A stretch of 64,000 bases of DNA from an uncultured Oscillospiraceae bacterium (GTDB taxonomy: Bacteria > Bacillota > Clostridia > Oscillospirales > Oscillospiraceae): assembly GCA_934667815.1 (NCBI GenBank), contig CAKUMO010000009.1, positions 1 through 64,000 of the forward strand. Reading direction: 5' to 3'. The stretch's first letter is position 1; each line of letters opens with the position of its first letter. Shown piece after piece: positions 34,230-43,177 of the stretch. The notes under the pieces were generated by a model, which did not search any database, had not been told where the DNA came from, and saw only the letters and a program-made list of their open reading frames with translations. A program made the position numbers and the translations under genes.

Positions 34230-35102
34230 TTACTCCTTAATGCCGGAGGCGGACATGGTTTCGATCACTCTTCGCTGCACCAGCAGGAAAAATACGATCG
34301 GCGGAAGGATCAGAAGCACCGCAGCCGCAGCCGCGACACCCGCGCGTGCCGTACCGCCCGAAGCGATCTGATTCAAAACCGTGGGAAGCACCTTGAATTC
34401 TTCCTTGTAAATATAAGCCGCACCTGCGCCAGCCCACAGGGACTGGAAGGTAAAGATGCTCAGTGTCAGCCATGCCGGACGCACCATGGGCATAACGATC
34501 TTCCAGAGCGTCCGCCACTCGGTACTGCCGTCGATACGCGCCGCCTCAATTACCGCAAAGGGCACCATCTGCTCCATAAACTGCCGCATAAGAAACAGTC
34601 CGAGCGGCGCAGCCAACGTCGGAAGGATCATGGCATAGTAGGTGTTCAGCATTCCCGCCTTGGAAAGAATCAAATACTGCGACACCATCAAAACCGGACT
34701 GGAAAACAGCAGTGCTTTCACCACGATCTGATTAAGCAGCATCTTGCCGCGGAATTTCCCGATGGTGAGCGAGTAGGCCGCCATGGAGGCGATAAGCACA
34801 TAAACCACCGTGCCGACCAGAGATACAAAAATGCTGTTGAACAGATAGCGCGAGAAGGGCACCCACAGAGAATCCGTCAGGCGAAACAGCTCGCGGTAGT
34901 TCTCCCCCGTCGGATTCGAGACCCAAAAGCGCGGCGGAAAAACGAACAGCTCCTCCATCGGCTTGACAGACTGCACCACGGAATACACCAGCGGCAGCAT
35001 GGAGAAGCTGCCAGCCAGAAGCAGGATCAGAAAGATCGCCGTCGTGCCCGCCTTGGAGCCGATGCCGCGCGTTCGGTTCGGGGATGTCAGGATTCGTTTC
35101 AT
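34230..35102 (-). CDS. Carbohydrate ABC transporter permease (MalG type), transporter A
   Basis: The 290-residue six-helix permease has the EAA loop VIEAARIDGSTEWRTLWKIVMP near residue 185 and ends RRVIETMSASGIKE, a typical MalG C-terminus that meets the ATPase. It partners the permease immediately upstream (2-base gap) and the large fused binding protein. It differs clearly in sequence from the MalG-type permease of transporter B, so the two are separate systems rather than a recent duplication. Confidence 0.93.
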   Translation of the reverse strand: MKRILTSPNRTRGIGSKAGTTAIFLILLLAGSFSMLPLVYSVVQSVKPMEELFVFPPRFWVSNPTGENYRELFRLTDSLWVPFSRYLFNSIFVSLVGTVVYVLIASMAAYSLTIGKFRGKMLLNQIVVKALLFSSPVLMVSQYLILSKAGMLNTYYAMILPTLAAPLGLFLMRQFMEQMVPFAVIEAARIDGSTEWRTLWKIVMPMVRPAWLTLSIFTFQSLWAGAGAAYIYKEEFKVLPTVLNQIASGGTARAGVAAAAAVLLILPPIVFFLLVQRRVIETMSASGIKE

Positions 35103-35104
35103 GC

Positions 35105-36004
35105 TCAGTCACCTCCCACGCGACGGAGAATTTTCTGTACAAGGGCATTGAAGCCCAGCATCATCAGAAACAGCAGCACCGCAATGGCGCAGGCATAGCC
35201 CATCTCGTTGCGGACACTCGCCATATCGTTCATATGGGTAATCAATGTCGAGGCGGCGTACTGCGTGGAAACACCGTTGGCGGTCGCACCGGCCGCATTA
35301 AGCAGCGCCTGTCCGACTGCACCGGCGGCAAAGCTGGCGCCGATCTGCATCACCGCACCGAACAAAAGCTGTGGCTTCATGTTGGGCAGCGTGATATAGA
35401 TCAGCTCCTGAAGCCGTCCGGAGATGCCGTCGAGCGCACCGGCCTCATATTGTCCGTGGTCTATCCCCTGAAACCCCGCAATGAAGGACAGGAAAGATGT
35501 GCCAAGGCTCATCCAGAGCTGCACCACAATGATGCACCCCATGATATATTTGGAGTCCGTTAACCACTGAATCGGCTCGTTCAAAAAGCCCATGGACATC
35601 AGGAAGCTGTTCAGCAGGCCGTATTGGTCTCCGCTGAAGATAAACGCCCACACCGTGTACACCGCCGTAGAAAGAGACGGCACATAGAGCATGAAGGTAA
35701 ACACCGAGCGAATACCCGGCCGGAACTCATTGACCAGCCACGCAAACAGCAGGCAGATGAAGTAGCTCAAGGGTCCTGTCAACAGCGCAAACACAATGGT
35801 ATTGTTCAAGGAGATCGTGAATACGCTGTCATCAAAAAACATCCGGATGTAATTATCCAACCCGGTAAACCTTGGCGTCTGCACAAGATTGAAATCCGTG
35901 AAGCTCAGAACCACCGACGCCAGAATCGGAAGCAAAATAAAGAAGAAAAACAGCAGTCCAAAGGGCAGCAGCATCAGATAATATACCGTCGTATTCTTTT
36001 TCAT
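35105..36004 (-). CDS. Carbohydrate ABC transporter permease (MalF/UgpA type), transporter A
   Basis: The 299-residue six-helix permease begins MKKNTTVYYLMLLPFGLLFFF and has the EAA loop YEAGALDGISGRLQELIYITLP near residue 210. It is encoded three bases after the fused binding protein and two bases before its MalG partner, a compact SBP-permease-permease unit. Confidence 0.93.
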   Translation of the reverse strand: MKKNTTVYYLMLLPFGLLFFFFILLPILASVVLSFTDFNLVQTPRFTGLDNYIRMFFDDSVFTISLNNTIVFALLTGPLSYFICLLFAWLVNEFRPGIRSVFTFMLYVPSLSTAVYTVWAFIFSGDQYGLLNSFLMSMGFLNEPIQWLTDSKYIMGCIIVVQLWMSLGTSFLSFIAGFQGIDHGQYEAGALDGISGRLQELIYITLPNMKPQLLFGAVMQIGASFAAGAVGQALLNAAGATANGVSTQYAASTLITHMNDMASVRNEMGYACAIAVLLFLMMLGFNALVQKILRRVGGD

Positions 36005-36007
36005 GCG

Positions 36008-38704
36008 TCACCGCTCCTTTCCGCTATATTCCTCGCGCTTGCGCTCCAGCTCCCGATCGATCTCGGCAGAGTATTTCAGCAGCGCCTCGCGGTAGTTCAT
36101 TCCGTCATAGACCACGGAACGGAACGCGTTGGTCAAATTGCGCGGCGTATAATAAGCGCCGGGCATTTGAGGTTGTTCCTTAACATTCTGCCACTGGGCA
36201 AGGATTCTCTCCTGCTCCTCCGTCAGCCACGGCAGGTAGGTAAATGCCTCCTGATTTGCCGGTGCGTAGCGTCCGAGAGCACCGAGCAGAGCTTCGGTTT
36301 TCTTGCCATATTCCGCCTGCTGCTCCGCCGAAGCAAACCAGAGAAGAAACTGCACGGCCTCCTGCGTGCGGCCGCTTCCGCCCAGGACATAGCCGCCCTG
36401 TCCCGAGGAGGACTGCACGCTGCCGTCAAGCTTCCCGCCGCGCTGAGTCTCCGGTACGGGATACATCGCCCATTTCCCGGTGATTTCAGGCGCAGCAACC
36501 AGCAGGCGATTATATTCCACATAATCCGTAATGCCGAGCGGCATTTCTCCGCTGCGGAAACGGTTGTAGAAGTCATACGTCACCGGCAGGTCATAATCCG
36601 TAAAGAGGCGCGTATACTGCCGGAACACCTCGATTGCGGTCTGGTTCTCAAAGTTCGTTGCGGTACGATCGTCATTATAGTAGCCCTGTCCCTGCTGCCA
36701 GAGCATGGTCGCAAAGGTCGTCTCCGCAGAAGGAATGCCCACCTGCATATTTTTCCGCTGGATGGCGGGAATCAGCGCGTAGAGTTCTTCCCACGTCTGC
36801 GGGACTTCCAGCCCCAGTTCCTCAAAGATGTCCGTGCGGACGAACATCATGGGAAAGTTCTGTGTCAGCGGGACGCCATAGCAGCTTCCGTCGTAGTCAT
36901 ACGGCACAAACGCTTCGCTCTGGCACTGCGCTGCAAGCGCTGCCAGTCCATCCGCACCATCCAGAGGATACAGCGCACCGCGCATCGCCAGATTTACCAC
37001 GTCCGTGTTCGCGGCATACAGCACTACATCCGGGCTGTTGCCCGCCAGAATTGCTTCCGTAATTCCCTGCTGCACTAGGCTGAAGCTGACCTTTTGCCCT
37101 GTCTGCGCCGTATAGGTGTTGTCCGCCATGTCCTTGATGACCTGCATCTGATCCCGTCCGACCGCGACCCAGACTGTCAACACGTCGCTGTCCTCCTCCG
37201 TCTTTGGGAAGAAGGAATAGAACAGTGATTTCACCTCAAACCACAAATTCTGGAAGAAGCTTGCCGAGACCGCCGGATTCTCCGCACCGGGCGCGTCAAG
37301 CAGAATATAATCCAGATCCAATGGCTGATCGCTGATTGTCAGCATAAAGCTGGACAGCGCATCGATATTGCTCTTAAAATTGCTCAGGCGCACGGGAATC
37401 GTGTCCGGCTTTTCCAAGAACGACCCGATCTGGCTTTGAAGCGTTGTGATCGATGCCAGTTCTCCGCTTCGCGCCTCAGAAATGCCCTCCAGCAGAGCGC
37501 GTTGTTCCTCCAACCGTTCGCTGATTGCCTCCAGACGCGGCAAAAGGTCCGGAATATCCCGCTCCAGTGCATACTCGCGGTTGCGATCCGGATTGACGCC
37601 GGTAATCATCATGATGCTGCGATACACATCCGTCAGGTCGGAAACAAGTGCGGTCAGCCCGACGATCGCCTCCGCTTCCGGCCCGGGCACGACCTCCATG
37701 CGCAGCGTATGCCGGCCTGCGCTCAGATAAACGGGAGCTTCCGAGCCGTCCTCGGCGCAGAGGGTGACCATCTGCCATCCACCGGAATAGGAAAATGCCA
37801 GATTTTCCGCCTCTGAAAACGGGATCTGGTCGTCAATGTAGATGCGGCGATTGACGGAAAGCCCGTTTTTATAATACTGCCGTGCTTTGAATTTCAGCGT
37901 ATACAGTGCGGAGGTCGGAACGTCCAGCTCCCACTGTATCCATTGGCCGTCGGAATTGAAGTTCGCACCACCGGTGATATTAAGCAGCATATCTCTTGCA
38001 CTGCAAGGCTGCACCAGTGCGTCGCTTCGGTCATACTGTGCGCCGATGGAGGCCTCAGAGGAACACATCAGCTCCTCTGCCTGAAAAATCAGTGCTTCGC
38101 CCGTGTAGGCATTTGCCGTCCGGTACTCGCCCTCCGCGCTGATCTGCGCATACGGGTGCGATTCGGGATAGGGCACAAATCGCAGGCCGCAGAGCACGAA
38201 ATCCGTCCGCACGCCCTCCAGCCGCAGCAGCGCCTCTCCTGCATGCAGAGAAAAGCGCGTTGCCTCGTTTGTCACATTGTCCGACGTCCGAAGCAGCACC
38301 CGGTGCGCCGCACGGGAGGTCTGCGTCTCTGCCCGAAGCTGGTCGCCGTTCACATCCGTGCGAATCGCGCCGTATTCCACCGGCCTTGCAAGCTCAATGG
38401 GGAACTGTGTCGAGCCTTCTGCCGACGTCAGCGTTGCGGCAAGCTGGATAAAGTCGCTCTGCGACTCCTTGGCACGGTAGACCACCTCCAGCGCATAATC
38501 GCCGGAGGCCGGAATCTGTATGCGATAGGTCACGGCATTCAAATCCTTGGTCCACAAAAGAGCCTCATTCTCTGTCAAAAGCGTACCTTCGGCAGATTCC
38601 GGGCGAGCGGTCTCGATGGAATCTATCTCCGCCGCCTCCGCACCGCCTGCCAGAAGTACCGCAGCCAGAAGAAGGAGTCCCAGCTTCCGCCATACATTTC
38701 TCAT
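36008..38704 (-). CDS. Solute-binding protein fused to two N-terminal carbohydrate-binding-like domains
   Basis: This 898-residue protein is about twice the usual size. A signal peptide (1-24, no lipobox Cys) is followed by two beta-sandwich domains (about 28-190 and 200-385, the second with QWIQWELDVPTSALYTLKFKA-type CBM features). A helical spacer follows (about 395-480, with RLEAISERLEEQRALL), then a full extracellular solute-binding domain from about 500 (TVWVAVGRDQMQVIKDM ... ILAGNSPDVVLYAANTDVV). The first half may hold polymer near the permeases while the second binds released oligosaccharide. How the protein stays at the membrane without a lipobox is unclear; the signal may remain uncleaved. 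Confidence 0.85.
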   Translation of the reverse strand: MRNVWRKLGLLLLAAVLLAGGAEAAEIDSIETARPESAEGTLLTENEALLWTKDLNAVTYRIQIPASGDYALEVVYRAKESQSDFIQLAATLTSAEGSTQFPIELARPVEYGAIRTDVNGDQLRAETQTSRAAHRVLLRTSDNVTNEATRFSLHAGEALLRLEGVRTDFVLCGLRFVPYPESHPYAQISAEGEYRTANAYTGEALIFQAEELMCSSEASIGAQYDRSDALVQPCSARDMLLNITGGANFNSDGQWIQWELDVPTSALYTLKFKARQYYKNGLSVNRRIYIDDQIPFSEAENLAFSYSGGWQMVTLCAEDGSEAPVYLSAGRHTLRMEVVPGPEAEAIVGLTALVSDLTDVYRSIMMITGVNPDRNREYALERDIPDLLPRLEAISERLEEQRALLEGISEARSGELASITTLQSQIGSFLEKPDTIPVRLSNFKSNIDALSSFMLTISDQPLDLDYILLDAPGAENPAVSASFFQNLWFEVKSLFYSFFPKTEEDSDVLTVWVAVGRDQMQVIKDMADNTYTAQTGQKVSFSLVQQGITEAILAGNSPDVVLYAANTDVVNLAMRGALYPLDGADGLAALAAQCQSEAFVPYDYDGSCYGVPLTQNFPMMFVRTDIFEELGLEVPQTWEELYALIPAIQRKNMQVGIPSAETTFATMLWQQGQGYYNDDRTATNFENQTAIEVFRQYTRLFTDYDLPVTYDFYNRFRSGEMPLGITDYVEYNRLLVAAPEITGKWAMYPVPETQRGGKLDGSVQSSSGQGGYVLGGSGRTQEAVQFLLWFASAEQQAEYGKKTEALLGALGRYAPANQEAFTYLPWLTEEQERILAQWQNVKEQPQMPGAYYTPRNLTNAFRSVVYDGMNYREALLKYSAEIDRELERKREEYSGKER

Positions 38705-38713
38705 AATCTTCCC

Positions 38714-40969
38714 TCAATTCAGCTTCCGGTTGCACTCCTGAATCAGTTGATCCAGAATATCATTGTTCAGCACATTCTCACTCAATAGCGTCACGATTCG
38801 CAGAGGCAGCTCGTTCACGCGTGCGGCACTCTCCGGACTATCGTCAAAAATTGGCAGACTGAGCATCTGCTCTTTTCCGGAACGCCGCAGAAAGTCCTTG
38901 ATTTTCTCCAGCATCTCCCGTCCGGCCTCTGAGCTGTTAAGCTGACCGATGGTGGACCATCCGGTAATTTCCTTCTTCTTTCGGAAGGCCGGCGTCATAT
39001 GCACCGTTGTGCGCAAACGGATATCCCTGCTGGACGCAGCGGCGAGAATTTCATAATCGCCCTCGGCCGCGTAAAAGCGCTTCAGCTCCGTGTCATAATA
39101 GGAAAAGCTCCTCGCGTCGAGGCGGAATGTCACTTCCCTGCTTTCCCCCGGCAGCAGTTCTACCTTGGCAAAATCGCGCAGCTCCTGCACAGGACGCAGC
39201 ACCTCGCCCTTCGGGTTCCCGACGTAGAGCTGGACGACCTCGCTGCCGCGGCGCTTTCCGGTGTTGGTCAGCGTCAGCGTGACGGTCAGCGTATCCGCAT
39301 CCGTAAGAGCGCTTTTCGATACACGCAAATCGGAATAAGTAAACTCCGTATAGCTCAGACCATGGCCAAAGGGAAACAGCGGCTCGATCTGCTTGGTGTC
39401 ATAATAGCGATAGCCGACAAACACTCCCTCGTGATAGTGTACCTTGCCTCCCCGCCCGGGATAGTTCAGGTAGGCGGGCGTGTTTTCCAGTGCCTTGGGG
39501 AAGGTCATGGGCAGCTTGCCGCTGGGATTTGCAGCGCCGTAGAGCAGGTTGGCAAGTGCAGCGCCCATTGCCTGCCCTCCAAGGAAGCATTCCACGATTG
39601 CCTTCACGCGATCCTTCCACGGCATTTCCACAGGCGAACCGTTAGAGAGCACCACAACGGTGTTCGGCTGCACCTGTACCACCGCCTCCACAAGCTCGTT
39701 CATCGCCCTCGGGATCTCCAGATTCTTGCGGTCGCAGCCCTCTGCCTCAATGCCCTTGGGCAAGCCAACCATCACCACGGCGACCTGCGCCGCCCGTGCC
39801 GCAGCCTGCACCTGTGTCAGTTCTTCCCCTCGCCCCTCGACATAAGTGACCTCGCAGCGGCTGTGCTTTTTCAGCTCATCAAGCGGGATGTCCCAGCGGG
39901 TCGGATTGACCAATGCGCTTCCATCCATCTGGAAGCGTGGCTCGACGGCAAATTTGCCGAACACCGCGATTCGGCAATCCGGAGAGAGCGGCAGAAGCCG
40001 ATCGTCGTTTTTCAGCAAAACCGTGCATTTTTCACACAGCTCCCGCACAAATTCATGGTGCTGCGACTCGTCCCATACAGCATTCGGATCCTTGTTTTTC
40101 TCTGCGCGGAACACGGCCTTCAGCAGGCGTGCGCAGCAGGCGTCGATTTCTTCTTCGCTAAGCGTCCCGTCGGCAACCGCAGCAAGAATACGTTCGTCAC
40201 TGACACCGTGGCTGCACGGCATTTCCAGATCCAGTCCGGCCTTCACCGCGCGCACGCGGTTGTTCACGCCGCTCCAGTCAGACATGACAAACCCTTCAAA
40301 GCCCCAATCCTCACGCAGTACGGTCTTGAGCAAATACTCATTTTCCGAGCAGTAGCTGCCGTTCACCTGATTGAGCGCCGTCATCACCGACCAAGGCTTT
40401 GCCTCTTTGACCGGCTTTTCAAAGGCCGCAAGATAGATTTCCCGCAGGGTGCGTTCGTCGATCTTTTCATCAATGAATTCCCGATCGACCTCCTGACTGT
40501 TTGCTGCGAAATGCTTGATGCAGGTGCCGACGCCCTCGGCCTGCACTCCCTCAATATAGGCCGCAGCCATGCTTCCCGCAAGGCAGGGATCCTCGGAATA
40601 GTATTCAAAGCAGCGGCCGCACAGCGGCGTGCGGATAATGTTGATGGCCGGGCCAAGCAAAACGGAAATGCCGTTGGCCTTTGCCTCGATGCCAAGGTGG
40701 CTGCCTGCGCTGCGAATCGCCTCCCGATCCCATGAGGCGGCCATGCCCGGCCCGGAAACATAGGCCACCGACGGCCGGCTTTTGTTCCAGCCCATATGGT
40801 CGGAAATTCCCTCCTGCTTTCTCAGCCCGTAAGGACCGTCCGCAACCTCCATGGAGGGCACGCCGTACTGCGGGAAGGGCACCGTCTCCCAGAAATTCTT
40901 TCCGGAAAGAAAGGCGGCCTTTTCCGCAAGGGTCATACGGCTCAGGATTGCATCAATTTTATGTTTCAT
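38714..40969 (-). CDS. Glycoside hydrolase family 3 beta-glycosidase, cytoplasmic
   Basis: The 751-residue protein lacks a signal peptide. It has the GH3 barrel with VADGPYGLRKQ, KHFAANSQEVDR and the nucleophile Asp in VMSDWSGVNN near residue 228, then the second GH3 sandwich domain and a fibronectin-III-like domain (GSEVVQLYVGNP). A helical tail of about 60 residues ends the chain. It probably splits imported beta-linked oligosaccharides. The start at 40969 has GGAGG upstream and overlaps the preceding GH3 gene by 11 bp; the frame extends to 41077 without a signal. Glucose specificity is not proven. Confidence 0.93.
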   Translation of the reverse strand: MKHKIDAILSRMTLAEKAAFLSGKNFWETVPFPQYGVPSMEVADGPYGLRKQEGISDHMGWNKSRPSVAYVSGPGMAASWDREAIRSAGSHLGIEAKANGISVLLGPAINIIRTPLCGRCFEYYSEDPCLAGSMAAAYIEGVQAEGVGTCIKHFAANSQEVDREFIDEKIDERTLREIYLAAFEKPVKEAKPWSVMTALNQVNGSYCSENEYLLKTVLREDWGFEGFVMSDWSGVNNRVRAVKAGLDLEMPCSHGVSDERILAAVADGTLSEEEIDACCARLLKAVFRAEKNKDPNAVWDESQHHEFVRELCEKCTVLLKNDDRLLPLSPDCRIAVFGKFAVEPRFQMDGSALVNPTRWDIPLDELKKHSRCEVTYVEGRGEELTQVQAAARAAQVAVVMVGLPKGIEAEGCDRKNLEIPRAMNELVEAVVQVQPNTVVVLSNGSPVEMPWKDRVKAIVECFLGGQAMGAALANLLYGAANPSGKLPMTFPKALENTPAYLNYPGRGGKVHYHEGVFVGYRYYDTKQIEPLFPFGHGLSYTEFTYSDLRVSKSALTDADTLTVTLTLTNTGKRRGSEVVQLYVGNPKGEVLRPVQELRDFAKVELLPGESREVTFRLDARSFSYYDTELKRFYAAEGDYEILAAASSRDIRLRTTVHMTPAFRKKKEITGWSTIGQLNSSEAGREMLEKIKDFLRRSGKEQMLSLPIFDDSPESAARVNELPLRIVTLLSENVLNNDILDQLIQECNRKLN

Positions 40970-43163
40970 CGGCAAGGACCTCCAGTTCCGTCCGCAGTGC
41001 ATTTTTGTCGCCGGAGGATGTTCCGACCGTAAAGCGGAACATTCCCGGCTCAAAGCGCCGTTCTCCCTTGGTATCATAGAAGCTCATCACATCGGCATCG
41101 AGCCGGAATTCCAGCGTTCTCTGCTCACCGGGCGCGAGATGCACCTTCTGAAAGCCCTTCAGCTCTCGCACCGGTCTGGAAATTGAGGCAGAAACATCAC
41201 GCATATAGAGCTGCACGACCTCGCTGCCCGCTCGTTCGCCTGTATTCCGCAGCGTCACGCGGAGCAGCGCTGCCTCGTTTCGGTGAATCGCGGTGTGATC
41301 CAGCTTCAGGTCGGACAGGCAGAAGCTCGTATAGCTCAAGCCATATCCAAAGGGGTACAGAGGCTGATTTGAGCCGTCGAGGTAACGCGAAAGGAAATGC
41401 TCCTGACTGTTTTCGTCCTCCAGCGGGCGTCCGGTCGGCAAATAATTATAATACAGCGGGATCTGGCCGACGTCCATGGGAACCGACAAGGTCAACTTGC
41501 CGCTGGGATTCGCCTCACCGGTCAGCAGCCGTGCGGCCGCGCTGCCGGCTCTGCTGCCCAACTGATAGCATTGCAGGATCGCCGCGCAGTGCTCTGCGTA
41601 CCAATTCAGCAGCAGCGGCCGGCCGTTCATCAAGCACAAAACCGTCGGCACGCCGGTTGCCTGTACACGTTCTGCCAGCTCCTGCTGCGCCTGCGGAACG
41701 GTAATGTGCATTCTGCAGCAGGACTCGCCGCTCATCACGTCGTTTTCACCCAGTGCCAGAATGACCACATCGGCGGCTTTCGCCAGTTCTACTGCGCGTT
41801 CCATACCGCCGTCCAGCGGCTCGTTTACGCCGCTGCCTGCTTCCACAGCAACCTCCCAGCCAAGCGCATTAAAGCCTTGCCGGAGCGTGACCGTTTCCGC
41901 CTTGCGGGTGCTGAAGGCCCAACAGCCGCAGAGATCGGTGCTGTCGGCAAAGGGGCCGATCAGGGCAATTTTTTGTCCCTTGCGCAGCGGCAGACAGCCG
42001 TCGTTCTTCAAGAGAATCGCGCTGTTTTCCGCGACCTTCTGGCTGTACTCCAAATGTTCGGTGCTGAACACCATGTCGTCGATTTCGTCTTCCCGCAGGA
42101 AGCGGTAGGGATCGTCCATCAGGCCCAGCCGGTATTTAAGCGTGAGGACACGCGCCGCAGCGCGGTCGATCTTTTCCAGCAGCTCCGGGTGCTCACGAAC
42201 GATCTCAGCGCCGTACTGCTTGAAATAGGTGGTCGTCATTTCAATGTCAAGACCGGCGTCGAGCGATTTTTCCGCCGCTTCCTTCGGCGTAGCGGCAACG
42301 CCGTGCATCATCAGCTCCATCACGGCACTGTAATCCGAGATCACAACGCCGTCGAAGCCAAGCTCACCGCGGAGGACGCCCTCCAGCAGCGGCTTGTTCG
42401 CAACGGCCGGCACGCCGTCAATCACGTTAAAAGCCGTCATCACCGAAGCCGCGCCCGCCGCTACGCCTGCGCGGAACGGCGGCAGATAGGTGTTATACAT
42501 CGCCGTGCGGCTGAATTCGGCGGTGTTGTAATCTCTGCCGCCCTCAGCCGCGCCATATCCCAGATAGTGCTTCAGGCAGGCGGCTACGCTGCGGTTGTTT
42601 TCTCCGAGCGTTTTTCCCTGAAAGCCCTCAACAATGGCCTGTGCAATTTTTGTACCGAGATATGGATCCTCTCCGGCTCCCTCCGCGACGCGCCCCCAGC
42701 GCGGATCGTGCGCAATGTCCACCATGGGTGAAAAGATATAATTGATTCCGCAGGCAGATGCCTCCCTTGCCGCAATGGCCGCCGCCCCGCGGATCAGCTC
42801 CGGATCAAAGCTGGATGACCATGCCAATGGAATCGGAAATACCGTTTCAAATCCATGAATCACATCCTGCGCAAACAGCAGAGGAATGCCGAGGCGCGAC
42901 TCCTCCACAGCGATTTTCTGATAGCGGCGGATATTTTCTGCGAGCTTCTTTGGCTCGGCTACCTGAATCATGGAGCCGACCTGTCCGCTGCGAATCCAGC
43001 CCTCGACCGGCTCTGACTGCGTGGTTGTTCCGATATAGACAATGTCCGCACCGACAGACTGCGTCATCTGTCCCAGCTTTTCCGCCAGCGTCATCTCCGC
43101 CAGCAGCTCCTGCACTGCCGTGCGGATTTCTGCGGCATTTTTCAGCCCGGTTCTGTATTTCAT
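40959..43163 (-). CDS. Glycoside hydrolase family 3 beta-glycosidase (BglX-like), cytoplasmic
   Basis: The 734-residue protein is of the BglX type: EMTLAEKLGQM, IPLLFAQDVIHGFETVFPIP, KHYLGYG and the nucleophile Asp in VISDYSAVMELM near residue 274. The second domain carries ALGENDVMSGE and the third GSEVVQLYMRDV. Many BglX proteins are periplasmic or secreted; this one has no signal and so acts inside the cell. It differs from the other GH3 in domain details, and the pair may act on different linkages. It follows the surface glycosidase-like gene by 14 bases. Confidence 0.93.
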   Translation of the reverse strand: MKYRTGLKNAAEIRTAVQELLAEMTLAEKLGQMTQSVGADIVYIGTTTQSEPVEGWIRSGQVGSMIQVAEPKKLAENIRRYQKIAVEESRLGIPLLFAQDVIHGFETVFPIPLAWSSSFDPELIRGAAAIAAREASACGINYIFSPMVDIAHDPRWGRVAEGAGEDPYLGTKIAQAIVEGFQGKTLGENNRSVAACLKHYLGYGAAEGGRDYNTAEFSRTAMYNTYLPPFRAGVAAGAASVMTAFNVIDGVPAVANKPLLEGVLRGELGFDGVVISDYSAVMELMMHGVAATPKEAAEKSLDAGLDIEMTTTYFKQYGAEIVREHPELLEKIDRAAARVLTLKYRLGLMDDPYRFLREDEIDDMVFSTEHLEYSQKVAENSAILLKNDGCLPLRKGQKIALIGPFADSTDLCGCWAFSTRKAETVTLRQGFNALGWEVAVEAGSGVNEPLDGGMERAVELAKAADVVILALGENDVMSGESCCRMHITVPQAQQELAERVQATGVPTVLCLMNGRPLLLNWYAEHCAAILQCYQLGSRAGSAAARLLTGEANPSGKLTLSVPMDVGQIPLYYNYLPTGRPLEDENSQEHFLSRYLDGSNQPLYPFGYGLSYTSFCLSDLKLDHTAIHRNEAALLRVTLRNTGERAGSEVVQLYMRDVSASISRPVRELKGFQKVHLAPGEQRTLEFRLDADVMSFYDTKGERRFEPGMFRFTVGTSSGDKNALRTELEVLADET

Positions 43164-43177
43164 ACCGGTTCCCTCCC

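Noticed and set aside
35624..41704. Several long plus-strand frames (e.g. 35624-37078, 38999-40735)
   Set aside because: All lie opposite well-supported transporter and GH3 genes and show no motifs.
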